In this document: positions 47,663-59,924 of the stretch, one piece after another
Numbering within the stretch: the stretch's first letter is position 1
Layout of the letters: each line of letters starts with the position of its first letter
Source of the DNA: Sisyra terminalis
Lineage: Eukaryota; Arthropoda; Insecta; Neuroptera; Sisyridae
NCBI GenBank assembly: GCA_958496175.1
Contig: OY292274.1
Location: 12,731,689-12,795,688 of the forward strand
DNA length: 64,000 nt
Direction of reading: 5' to 3'
Made by a program: the position numbers and the translations under genes
The notes under the pieces: generated by a model
Databases searched by the model: none
What the model saw: only the letters and a program-made list of their open reading frames with translations
Told to the model about the DNA's origin: nothing

Positions 47663-50574
47663 TTATAAAGTCTTACTTATTTTAACCAATCGAGAATGCA
47701 AAGATATATCATAAAAATGAACATTTTGTAAATCAGCTGTAATAAACTTTGTCACTACAATATCGACTAGAAAATAAGGATCCGTTAAAAATTTTGTTTT
47801 ATGACTTATAATAGTGATTTAAAAATATACAAGTTTTGATTTGGTAATGTTTTATACAGAGCTCAGTTGAATTTTGTCGGTATTGTTATCAACCCTGATA
47901 ATTTAAAACGAAAACAGCTCTCTAATTTTTATCACACCGCATTTGTATGTGTCGTAATATAAGTATCTGAATAGCTACTGTTTTAGAATAATAAATTAAA
48001 AAGATGTGTACGAAATATATAATTGTAAGCACGTTTAATAGACGTTTATCGTACACAGTAAAGAAAGTTTTTTTTTGTTGTTGTTAATTTGACCCTATTA
48101 TCCGTAATAATAATAATATAATTTAATTTCATGTTACCAGTTGTTTTTACCTGGTAAATACGAAACACGCCGTCAGGCACCTAAAAATATAATAGCATTA
48201 ATTCATTAAACTTCTCGGTTTATAATTTGTAGCTTTATTAGAGGGAAAAAAGGAAAGGATGGTTTTTGCCAGAGATTTGTCTTTTTTGTAAAAGGTAAAT
48301 GAGTTTGTCTCGAATCAAATTCAGTGTTAAGCTTCTGAAGATGATGTGCGTAACTTTTTTATGACAATTTTCAATTAGTTAAAGCTTTGAATACGTCACA
48401 AAATTTGGTTTTTTCTATAAAAAATTCACTAAAATTATGATATTTAATCAAGTATTTTTTTGATATTTTACCAAAAAATATTAGTTTCCTTAAGCTAACG
48501 GAATTTTCTCCAAGTTTTCGTCGTTACTTCTCAACCATCTTCATATCTATGAGATTTTTTCCGTGTTACGTTACTTTAAGATGCGATCTTTGTTTTCGTA
48601 ATGCATTTCATTGTTCTTATCTTCATTGGTTTGAGAATTTGTTTTGTCTTGAACGTCGTCTAGTTTCCTGACACTATGGATTTACTAATCAGGAGAGTAA
48701 TGCGAGAAAGTTTTATATGTAATCTTTAATTTAATCCATGACAAACTGCATGAAAATACAAAATTTTTCCCGTTTACAAAATCGTTCGTGGGGATAGCTT
48801 TTCAAATAATGCAAGGTAGAATCTAGTTCGATGCAAAAAAAAAAAAAAAAAAAAACAGCAAACAATGCTTGTTTGAACAAATAATTTTGTTATTTTAGAG
48901 GATAATGTGAAGAATCCATTAGGCTGCCATTGAATCATTAGTTTAATTATAAAACTGAAAACTTTCCTGTAATTAGCATCACAAAATTTAACAATCTGGA
49001 TTCGGGACACAGAAAGCACCAATGTCCGAGCGCTGTAATACTATATGGTCTACAGTAATTTACGTTGTCAAATAAAATATAGATAAACGTAATTTGAGAG
49101 AATGCTCTGTCTGTACAAAGGGTGTTAGCGTAGAACGAATGGTGGATACGTTAAATGGAATTTGATTTGACCATATAACATTAATAATTATTTATGTACG
49201 TAATTGCAAATTTGCTGTTACAATCATTACTAATTTTGTAATTAGAATATTTATTCATTGAATTTTAATGCAATTTGAAAATATGTACGAGATGTTGAGA
49301 TAAACAAATTTTCGTGCATATTCGCTCAAATATTGATTGCTCCTAAATTTTATTTTTGTATAACCAAACGAACAAGTACCATTATAATTAATACATCATT
49401 ATTTTTGACTTTTTATCAGGAGAATTTGACGAATATGTAAACAAAGAATAAAAATTTCAAAACACAGGGATTCAACACGACTTATTTTTTGAAATAATTT
49501 TATTAGCATGGTAATTTTCAACTAACAAATGAAATGTTTCAATTCCCTCCGGAACAGTATTACTTATTGTTAAATTGGGGTAATATGAAATGCATGTAAT
49601 AGAATTATGAATCAATTTTGACTCTCAAAAATAATACGTCAAGCTTGTGTTACAATAAAACCATTGAAATATTGAAATCTGTCTATGATTACATTGTTTA
49701 CGAGAGAATGAATTTAATCATAAGGTCTGTAATGAATTTCTGTCGAATTATTTACAACTATCAATAAAATGTTGTTCATTCATAGCTTTGTAATTAGATT
49801 TGCTAGACTCATTGAAAAGTTGTTCATACAAAACTGAAATAATAACTTTATGTTAATCATTTTTAAATTTTAAAATTATATTATTAATCTCTTTTTTAAT
49901 TAAAATAATTGCTTTTTTTCTAGTTGAAAAGTTTAAACTCTTTTATCATTTGTATTGTAATTATCAAAGAACTTGCTATTTCTCCGAGTTTTGAATCCTT
50001 ACAGAAATCATAAATTAAATGAAGTCAATTAAAAATATAATTTCGCAATAGTGAGATGAAGTTGACGGCTTTTACTAAATAAAAATGGATTTTTACATTG
50101 GCCAATTGAAAGTTAAAGTATCGCTAGGTGAACCCTGTTTTTATGGTCGAGCTTTATTTTGATGAATTCATTTTAACTTAAAAATATATATGCTTATTGC
50201 ATTATTTATGAATTCTTAGTATGAATTCATAGTAGATACTAGAATTTTTGAATTCATTTCTCATAGTGCTTAAATAATATACACAATAATACTTGAAAAA
50301 AAAAAATAACAAGTAATGGTACGTAGTTGCAAAATTGTATAAATTAAATAACATTCTTTGGAAACTGAAATGAGAAACGCTAAGAAATCAATCAAGAAAA
50401 GTTATTGCAAAGATGATTGGTTTATAAACTTCAAAAACCGATAAGAAGTTAATGATCCAAACAAAACATATCCAACATCCAAAATATCTCACATTTCTTA
50501 CCGATTTTCTTCAATCGTATTATCTTAAAATGAGATAGGAACAAACAAGATAATGCTTAGAAATGTCTATTAGA
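47663..50574. other. Unassigned AT-rich intronic sequence
   Basis: About 2.9 kb. Contains a 21-base A run at 48835-48855. No coding frame or repeat copy recognised. Confidence 0.3.
48835..48855 (+). repeat. Poly(A) tract, 21 bp
   Basis: Uninterrupted A21. No retro-element body is recognisable next to it. Confidence 0.9.
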
Positions 50575-52142
50575 TAATTTACAAAATAAACGCGAATGAT
50601 TGAATGTATGGATTTATGGATCCTGAAGGTATGGATTTGATACTCTTTCACGTAAAAACTGTTGAATGGATTTTATTGAAACTTTAGAATAGCATAGCGT
50701 ATACACCAGAATAATATATAAGCTAAAAATTACAAAGATATTATGTGAATTGTTTAAAATATAATGATAAGTGTCAAGTAAGAAGTGAAAAGTTCTGCTA
50801 TCTGCGAGTTATTCGGGCGTAATTTGCAAACACCGTTAGAGTTACACATATATAATGTAAAATGGAAATTTTTATCTTATATAGACCTACAAAAATGCCC
50901 ACGAAAGCATATATCTATGTACAATAAAAAGGATATTTATTTCTAATGCACATTTGGTAGTAAAAAATTGATCCTTATATCAAAATAAATACTTTTTTCG
51001 CTTTTGAACAATACTGTAGAAAGGAACTTTTCAAAATACCTCCAAAAACCCAAAATTAATTTTCAACAACCAAATTTTTAAAATTTAAATTTTGTATGTA
51101 TCTATAAGTGATATAGACCTGGAGTAATTATAAATTCTGGTGGTACATTTAGGGAGCAATTTTTTGTCATATATGTCAATAACAAAATAAAATTTTCGAT
51201 GCTATACGCAAAAGCGTGCAACAATTTCAGTTATATTTCGTACTTTACCTACGTTTCTTGAGTCTTCCGCAGTTTACCCGGGTAAACCTAGGTTTACTGG
51301 TCAGTCTAGCTTTACCCGTTACATATACACTGTTTAAAATATTTTTCAATTTGTGATTATGATTATTCGTATCATATGAAAATGTGACCGTGATTATGGA
51401 GGAATTAAATTTCTTGCAAATGTTCAAATTTCGAACTCGAAGCAGTGTCGGATAGTGTGAAAAATCTAAGCCCTGCACTTGTAAAATTTGGATTCAATTT
51501 CACTATAGACATATCCATTTCAAAAAAATATATTCATTTAAACCATAGGTATTTTTGAAACTTATGTCTGTTATTCTATTTAAAGTCATATTTCAACTTA
51601 AGACCGAACTACCGATTTTTACGATATTTTTTAATGTCGCATATCTGAATGATATGCGGGTGATTTGATTCACACCAGGCATACACCATACAGTTTACAT
51701 AATCCTGTGGAATTTAAATAGAAAAGTAACTTTGAAATATTTTTTTATTTGTCTATTTTATGCCACATTTCAACTTAAGATCAACTTATCGATCTCATAA
51801 CATTATTTATTAATACAAAGATTGATTTAAGGATGAATAATATATAGCTAAACATGTATGTGTCTACGCATAAGAGGCAAAAAATATCGATTTTAATAAT
51901 CGTGATGAGTCTCATCAGATATTTTCTAAAAATAAATAAAATATTTACTGTGACTTTGTATAACAAAAATTAACAATTCATAAAATGTACCAGTATAAAG
52001 GCGTTAAAATATTAATTTCAAGATTCGATTACGTTTTTGGTTAGAATATAATATTTCCGATTATAAATCTTAAGTTTTACCCACATTTTAAAAGAAAATA
52101 ATACCATCATATACGTCACGCAAAGTCGCGGGAATCAACTTG
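50575..52142 (+). mobile_element. Diverged Helitron (copy H8)
   Basis: Near the 5' end GTATGGATTTATGGATCC and ACTCTTTCACGTAAAAACTG match the H2 start. The middle contains the GGGAGCAATTTTTTGTCATA block of the family. The 3' end reads ATACGTCACGCAAAGTCGCG, then GGAATCAACTTGTT, an eroded version of the terminal motif. More diverged than the other copies. Confidence 0.6.
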
Positions 52143-54488
52143 TTAATCAAAAAGGTATTTTTTTTTTTGTTATTCAAGTAAAAATAGACAACTGTAAACT
52201 AAAAAAAATAATTTTTGGGAAACACTATATTCCATGTTTCCGAATCAAACTTTTCAATTTCAAGAATCAAAATTTTATGGCCAACTTTTACTATTGTTGC
52301 AAAATATCTTGATCTTTAAAAAAACATATGCTATGAAGTGTAACTAAATTCTATTATTATTTTAATTATTTCACAGCCCCTTGTAACTGAATGTTTTTGA
52401 ATATAATTGGATATTTAAAATACTGAAAAATAATACAATCATTCTTCAACTTTCTCTGGAATAAGTAAAAGTTGAGCTTAAAGAACAAACAAAACGAATA
52501 GAAGACGAAAACTAATAGTTTTATGTCACGTAGCTTAATCTAAAATTCTAACAGTAGAAAAATGAAATGTTATTATTTATTCGGTGGAAATTCAGACAGT
52601 TTATTTTTACGACTTATGATTAATTTCATTTGCGTCTTTATTTGCGATTGTTTTGGTTGTGGTTGCTTAGTATTAAAATATTTTTTTGAAGCTTCAGCTA
52701 CAATAGATATAATTATTTTTTTCCTGAGTACTTATTAGCATTTTTTGTACATTAAAAATGAATAATAAATTATTTATCTTATATAGAAAAAAAATTTGAT
52801 CAATAGAGGTTAGAGTATTTTGAATACGTTTTAAGCTAAGAATTATGAAGAAAAGAGTCTTTTTGATTTAAATAATGATATAAACACCAATAAAGATATT
52901 TAACACCTACCAACATAATTTCCTAAGCTTCCTTTATTTATTTAGATAATAATGAAATTTAAAATATATAAATGTATTTATACTTCAGAAGTACTAGCAT
53001 ATTAGCATATATTTATTTATTTTGAAGCATGTAGAGACAAAACGCATTTCATGCAATGTAACTTTTGCACTTTGGTATAGTTGTTGAACGTCACCGATGA
53101 CTGTGTATTGCATTAAAAAATAAATTAAAATTTTGAATCACAACAAAACATAAAATTCAAACCAAAATGGCAAAACTAAATAAGTAAATGGTATTAAATG
53201 TTTCACTATTGCAGCAAATTCTAGCCTCTTACTGCCGTAGGTAGTATTTAAATTCAGTCTTTGCATTTTAGAACTTGCACAGTGCACTATCATTAATTAA
53301 AACGCTGCAATTAACTCATACGAGCTTATATTTTCCATGATATTCTCTAAATCCTATTTATCATCAAAATAGCCACATTTATATCATTCCTCTGATCTCA
53401 TTTTTTATCAGTAGGTACACTGATTTGTCTGACGATTCAAATCAAATATGTTTTTAACTGTTTGATATCAAAAATTGTTGCAATTTATTATTTCTCATTT
53501 TTCACTGTTTACAAATATTTTTAATAATTGTTAAATACCTTCCAGATAAAATCATTTTGATTTCAAAATAACCAATTGATGTGAATATTTTAATTAAAGA
53601 TAAAAGTGAAATATCCGACAAATGATTATTGCGCCTTCATGTTTTGTACAATTATATAAAATATCTTTAATCAAATTGTTGAAAAATCAATAGGCATTTG
53701 GTTTTTTTGCGATAAATTAGCTATTACTACCGTTTACTACTACAGACACGTTGTTTTGAAATCGATAGATTTTATTGATGTTTTTTTTATTTCAAAAATA
53801 AATTACAATTTATATAAAAGACCATAATAAAATGACTCATAAATTAGTCATTTTAACTGAATTATTTTCTTGAATCTACTTATCAAATAAATTTATAAGT
53901 AGCAAATAGGCATTTCTAAATTTCTTCTTTTTTTTTTTGAAAATCATGGTATTGAGTTCAAACGTTGAATACATCATCTATTACATGATTTTTATTCTAT
54001 TTTTACAAAAAATTGAAATGAAAAAAGTATTTAACTAGTGTAACAATAAAATTACGAGTCAATAATTCATATAAAAGCAATTATATTTAACAATTGTGTT
54101 TTGTTAAGCCTACAAAGTTGTGGATATACTGCAGCTATATATTTTTTCTCCTAAAATAACGAAAAATAAAAACATTTTTCCAAAATCTTATGTATAAATA
54201 TTAAATGTATCTGATTTGACAAAATTCGTATATCAATGTATTGGCAAAGCGCTTCAATGGAGAGAATCAATCCGAGGGCAACGCATGAACTAAAATTTAT
54301 AGTTTCAATAAAGCAAAGTTTTGGTCTAAAGTGTTAATTAACTGCTAACTTTATTTGTAATCAATTTTGATTTTTGTTTCATTAGGAAGGGAATGAAATG
54401 TTCTATCAAGTGACAAACTGATGAATCACTTTAAATATAGATATTTCACAATATAACATGAAACTGCATCCTACTTTATATACTAACT
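52143..54488. other. Unassigned AT-rich intronic sequence
   Basis: About 2.3 kb. Nothing recognised. Confidence 0.3.
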
Positions 54489-54490
54489 TA

Positions 54491-55109
54491 TAGTCCTTGG
54501 CCATATTAATAGACGCCCTATAGGTTTTGTATAAAACCTAAAGTAAGAACTACTTTATTTTGAGTTCATATTTTTGATTGGGCTTAACTTTCCTGTACAA
54601 ATTTTATTTATTACGCTTATTACTAACTAGCGTGACCAAAAATTGTATTTACTAAAAATTTTACCATACAGTTAATTAAACATCTACTTAAATATGGCAA
54701 GCTAAATTGTTTAATATTTAATTGAAAGCCCGTTTACTGATATTTAAGTTCCCATTCTGCGCAGTATACTGTCTATGTAGAACAATACCGTCTGCTGTAT
54801 TTGTGGATGATGATTCCATACGTGAATATTTTTTCTAAGGGCTAATTTTTTGTTGTGACCACCTATTTAGCTACTTTTTTCTTCGGCAACTTCCACATAC
54901 TTTCAATGGATTTCAAATGAAGGCTATTATCTTAAAGAAGAGTAATAGGGATAATAAACAAAGTTTTACCCTTATTCAGAAAATATTTTTCTTAAAAATC
55001 AATGCAACTTTGTATAATGTAAAAAGTAAACAACAATAAATTTAATTTAGTAGAATATATACGTTTTGTATAAAACCTTAAGTGCGTCTAGTAATATGGC
55101 CAGGGACTG
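54491..55109. mobile_element. Tc1/mariner-like MITE, 619 bp
   Basis: TA dinucleotides (54489-54490 and 55110-55111) flank inverted ends TAGTCCTTGGCCATATTA and (complement) CAGTCCCTGGCCATATTA. These extend to TAGACGC with 23 of 26 bases shared, and a looser match reaches GGTTTTGTATAAAAC. TA target and CAGT...GGCCA ends are Tc1-like. No transposase frame. Confidence 0.78.
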
Positions 55110-55111
55110 TA

Positions 55112-56970
55112 TGTAGCTTATATTCACTTATTATTACAATGAAGTATTAAACTTAATAATGTATTCATTTTATTATGTTTTTAAAAATTTAAACTAAGTT
55201 TTGCTTAAATGTTCATTGTCTGTTAGGCAGTAGGAAGTTTTCCGAGTCAGCTGGTAGTGATTTAAAATTTCGCCTACGTAACTAAAATTTTTGGAGCATA
55301 TGTTCCATATAATTTTTGCAATATTCTTATTCTTTTGGTTAATAATAACAATTTTATGTCAGGAATATATTTTTTTTTGCGTTATCCACTATAACGCTAA
55401 AGCGGTAATTTTCGGAACTTAAAATTAATTTTTACAAAAAAAAATTTGGCACTCTTCAATATATTATTATCATATGGTATGTAATCAGAATACACTGCAA
55501 ATGCAATAATTTAAAAAATAATCAAAATTATTTAAGTTAAATCCCAAAATGAAACAAGACTTCAAATCATTTTTAATTAGTATTAAGGTAACTGAAATTG
55601 AAATATCCATCTATCAATGCATGAAAAGCGTGTGTATGTAAAGGATATATAATATTCAATATTCTAATGAGATGGAATAATATATTCATGGAATCATAAT
55701 TTTAATTCAAGCCCTTTCAATTTGTACATTTACTATGATGATCAAAATATTTTGCATTTATTTGAAATATCCAAACTTTCAGTCATTACCAAACCAAATG
55801 TTCAATTCTTTTTGCAAATTGATAAGTTAAATTATCTATTGATTATTCATAAAAATTTCAGTATTTCCTCTGTGATACATAACAGCAAAATTAATTTTCC
55901 CAAATCATTATTCATGTATTTCAGTGAAAATTATTTTCAAATATTATAACGTTTCTTCGTCGTATTCTGATTAAACATATAGGTCGATAACGTGTATTTT
56001 TCTAGTACCTGTTTGTTTAACAGTCCAGTGAATTCATCAGAAAATTGTTGATTTCCATTTCAAATCGAAGAAACCGAGAATTTCGCTTGTGTGCTTCAAA
56101 TTGTAAACTAACTGAGGTAAACGATGCGGTTGTGATGGCGATGAGAGATGTATCTCGTGTTTATTTTGATTGTAGGCTTGAAACAAGGGTTTAAGGGCTG
56201 CTGACGGACGGAATAAATGGGGAAATGTTCGCATTCTTGTATTATAAGCATGCCCTTGTGCAAAGTGAACCCAATCTGGAAATATTTCACCGCACTTAAT
56301 GCATGATTAGTGACCATTAGCATATTTGAAATTATGTTAACAATGTTATTACACCGAAATGATAATCGATTGAAATTTGTTGCAACAACTTCAATTTTTG
56401 GAGTATTTTCAAAATAAATGCCTGATATTTTTGAAGAACATTTATCAATAATTAAATTAATTTATATAATATTCTTAATGATGGTAACAATTTCATAGAA
56501 AATAAGATTAATGTGCAAAGTTTTATAAGTGAATGGTATATTTAAGTTTTTAATCAAAAGATTTAAAATCTTAAGTAAGTACTACAAAATACAGTATGAT
56601 GTAATCCAAAAGCTTGCAGGGTCAAGTCAGTAAATTAAATAGGTCTCAATTCAATGGTCAAAAAATGCATATAGTAAAATGATTATTAGGTACTATTATT
56701 ATCGCAAACTCTTCATTAAATTAATTTTGTCTGTCATTTTTCGGTTGAAATGGATGATGGTACTTCTTATTTGTACGGCTATTTATTTGTATGCCATCGA
56801 AAAATATAACAATGTCAAATTGTTATCAAATTGAATAAATCCAGAAAAATCGACATTGTTTGAAAAAATCAACAATTTTTTTTCCAGGCCTTTTCTTCTG
56901 CAGAAAATTTCTGCATTACCGTGTTGCAGCATAGACTTTTCTCTGCTAACAGTTCTTAGACACTTTCGAT
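55112..56970. other. Unassigned intronic sequence
   Basis: About 1.9 kb. 56037-56330 has two overlapping minus-strand frames of 65 and 71 codons and is less AT-rich, but shows no family motif. Confidence 0.3.
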
Positions 56971-57140
56971 CGACCAAGATTATCAAAATAAGATTTTTTC
57001 GCTGACTTTGAACAGTTATACTGTGTATACAATATGTAAGATATATTGCAGTCCAATTTACGTAGTATAATTTAATATAATAATATATAAAAATCATACC
57101 ACAAACATAAATTTGAACAGAAGTTCAAACAAAAATATTC

Positions 57141-57200
57141 GTGACGTATTGCCCAGATACGTATTTCGATTGCCAAGCAATCTTCATCAGTGGTCATCAA
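57141..57200 (-). ncRNA. Canonical-core hammerhead ribozyme, left arm of element 3
   Basis: Minus strand: CTGATGA (57190-57184), stem II GATTGC/GCAATC with a 3-nt loop, GAA, the self-complementary ATACGTAT (57164-57157) as stem III, and cleavage-site C at 57156. Stem I starts CCA (57193-57191) with TGG (57155-57153). This is the best core in the window because it has the standard CUGAUGA. Confidence 0.8.
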
Positions 57201-57249
57201 GTAGTTTGGATCACTCCGTAACTGCTTTGTGATGAATCATCACAAAGAA

Positions 57250-57308
57250 CTTGATAACCACTGAGGAAGATTGCTTGGCAATCGAAATTCGTATCTGGGC
57301 AATACGTC
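57250..57308 (+). ncRNA. Hammerhead ribozyme-like motif, right arm of element 3
   Basis: CTGAGGA (57261-57267), the same stem II, GAA, then ATTCGTAT with one mismatch in stem III, and C at 57295. Stem I is CCA/TGG. Confidence 0.68.
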
Positions 57309-57439
57309 ACGAATATTTTTGTTTGAACTTCTGTTCAAATTTATGTTTGTGGTATGATTTTTATATATTATTATATTAAATTATACTACATAAATTGGAC
57401 TGCAATATATCTTATATATTGTATACACGACCAAGATTA

Positions 57440-59241
57440 ATTAAGATTATTTTTTGACAGCTCTTCGATTTTCTGACAAACATTTGGCACCATTTCCTAC
57501 CTTAACTTTTTATTGGATAAATTTTTTATCATTCTCTGTTGGTATTAGTTGAATAATTGAAAGTTATTGAATTTGAACTTAAAAAAATTCATTTGGTATT
57601 TATGAACATCTAATGTATCTAGATTAACATTGAAAATGTTCTTCGTATTAACTTTGCATTACTTTCCTGTAATACATTACGATAATATTTCTTTTTACAA
57701 CTAAAGTTTTTATAGATTTGAAAAAAAAATACAATCAGTCGTTTCTTTAGATTTAGTTGTAGATTTAAGAGTTGTAATAATTTTTTTAGAGATATATTTA
57801 TATCTGAAAAAAAAGAAGAAATCAATCATGTCTTCAACAAATCTAGTACAAATAAAAGTTTGGTTTTAAATTTATGGTTTGAGTAAAATCAGTAGATTTG
57901 TACTAGTTACGCCCAAAATTTAATGAATACGAGATCTATTTTTTCCCGTATACTGTCAAATGATACGAATAAACTGTATGATGATCATGCGCATGATCTC
58001 TGGGCTCATCGAGTCGTTACACTCTTATTGAAAAAGCTTGTAACATGAATTTTTCAGTTCGCATCACATGCACCTTGCAATGATAGCTACATTCTAATTT
58101 AATTCAATTTGTTTGATCTTTGACGCTGAATGACACTCTTTGCTCAAAGTAAAGCGGATGTATAGAATCGACATAGATGTAATATATTACGAACGATACT
58201 TTGCGAACTCTTATGAACGATAAATACAAAGAAATAGTCTGGGAACAGCTCTTTCGCTATATAACATTAGTAGTGCATTCCATGCAACTACTAATTCGCT
58301 TGACTACCGAGCCGCGGACTATTGCGGAACGGCGCCATATCTCTTGCTACATGCTTTTCCAATATTCTATAATATGCTAAAGGTGCACTTCCAGCGGCAA
58401 TTTCCCACTGAAAATTAACGGATTTAGCTATAAATTTCTTACGTTTTCTCTTTTTCGTTCCAAAAATTAAACAGTTTTCTCGTTACTTTTCACATTTACA
58501 AATATTTTGTTGAAAAAGACTTTTTGATGTTTTTCATAAATGTAATGATTAATTACTCTTTTCAAACAGTAATTAATTATAACTAGGCAAAATCGTTAGC
58601 ATTTGACTAAAATAAATTTGGTTTATTATGCTTTATTACTTTAAACATTATATGACAATCTAATGCAAACAAAAAGACTAACTTCTATGACTATAATCAA
58701 AATAATTAATTTGAAATATTTGGAGTAAAGCGCTATTTTTCCACAATAAAAAGAGACTATTAACATTTTTAATATTGATTCCACTAAACTCGTATACAAA
58801 TGTGGGTATATAAATTTAGATTTTAAAATGGTTAAAGTAAAACCGCTTTGTCATATAAAAATCCATTTAATCTAACAAAACATTTTGCAACTTTGCCCTT
58901 CTGAGACAAACAATTGAAAAATGGAAAAAGACTGCTATATTTATGGTGATAATTTGTTATTATCCATACAAGTGTATTATATTTGTGAATAAGTCCCTCA
59001 ATAATATCGGTAAAGAGGAAACTACAAGATAATTAATTTGAGTCTGCCTTATCCTCGTCATTCGTTTGTGCAAAAAGGTCTTGACGAAAATCAAGCCTGT
59101 GTCAATGGCTAATTAGACGAGTGGAATGGATAAGTGTAGAGTTTAGATACAATAAAACAACTGTTGTGACACAACAAGGAGTAAAATTAAGTCTCCGAAA
59201 AAAAAATGATCAAAATACAAAATATATTCACTAAAATGTAA
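57440..59241. other. Unassigned intronic sequence
   Basis: About 1.8 kb. 57950-58400 is slightly less AT-rich (ATGATCATGCGCATGATC, a near-perfect palindrome at about 57980, and CCGAGCCGCGGACTATTGCG). No feature assigned. Confidence 0.3.
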
Positions 59242-59557
59242 TCAATACTAATATATAAAACTCCTACGTCTCTGTTCATTTTAATTTTAAACCCAATTTT
59301 AGGTTACCCACTCACAATAGGCTATTTATCGTTCTTAAAAAATAATAAGGGATTGTAATGCCTACGTAAAAATTGAGGAATAAAAAAAAATACTTTAGAC
59401 AGGCGATTTATATATCGTTGGAAAGGTATTAAAAGTAAGAAAATAATTAGATTAATCTGTATAATTGAACTAATAACTAGTACAGAAAATGTATTTTAAG
59501 TACGAAAAATCGTTTCATTGAAATATAAACATATTTATATAAAAATAAACAAAAGAT

Positions 59558-59623
59558 TTTTAACGTGGCTTACATATCTGATGTTCATAATTAAAGAGTC
59601 GTGGATTCAAATCTTAGAGTAAT
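59558..59623 (+). other. tRNA-like Pol III block in Helitron H6
   Basis: Degraded A-box (TTAACGTGGCTTAC) and B-box GATTCAAATC (59604-59613), followed by T10 after AATC. Confidence 0.45.
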
Positions 59624-59924
59624 CTTTTTTTTTACAAAATTGTTATAAATAGACCCTTAGGGTTGCTCAGTAAGGAAATATTTACGAAAAAAGTTATGGT
59701 AAAAGTATTAAAGCTTATAGTAAATACGTTTTTAAAACTTTGAATATAGAAAATTGTGTATTAATATTTCCCCTCTGACTGATGAAATTTTAATATTCGG
59801 TGTATTCCTTATAAGAAATAAGAATGTTATAGAATTTTATTTTGACAATTCCTTCCCTAAAAAAGTGAAAAAATAATGTTCAATCGAAATCATAAATTAA
59901 ATAATCAAAGTGCTGTTAAAAACG

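Larger units (their letters stand above)
56983..57427. mobile_element. Palindromic Penelope-like element 3, built from two PLE 3' ends
   Basis: The 12-bp direct repeat CGACCAAGATTA (56971-56982 and 57428-57439) flanks it. Arms 57023-57235 and 57237-57428 meet at a one-base centre. The right arm lacks about 20 bases (GTTACGGAGTGATCCAAACT region) kept in the left. The arms match the PLE at 16950-17175, including the end of its coding region, its hammerhead and its 3' region. The one-sided 40-bp tail (56983-57022) is the complement of the PLE 3' terminus at about 17170-17210. This ties the palindromic architecture directly to PLEs. Confidence 0.85.

Noticed and set aside
48835..48855. Poly(A) tract as the tail of a retrotransposed gene or SINE
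   Set aside because: No body with a target duplication or coding similarity was found on either side.
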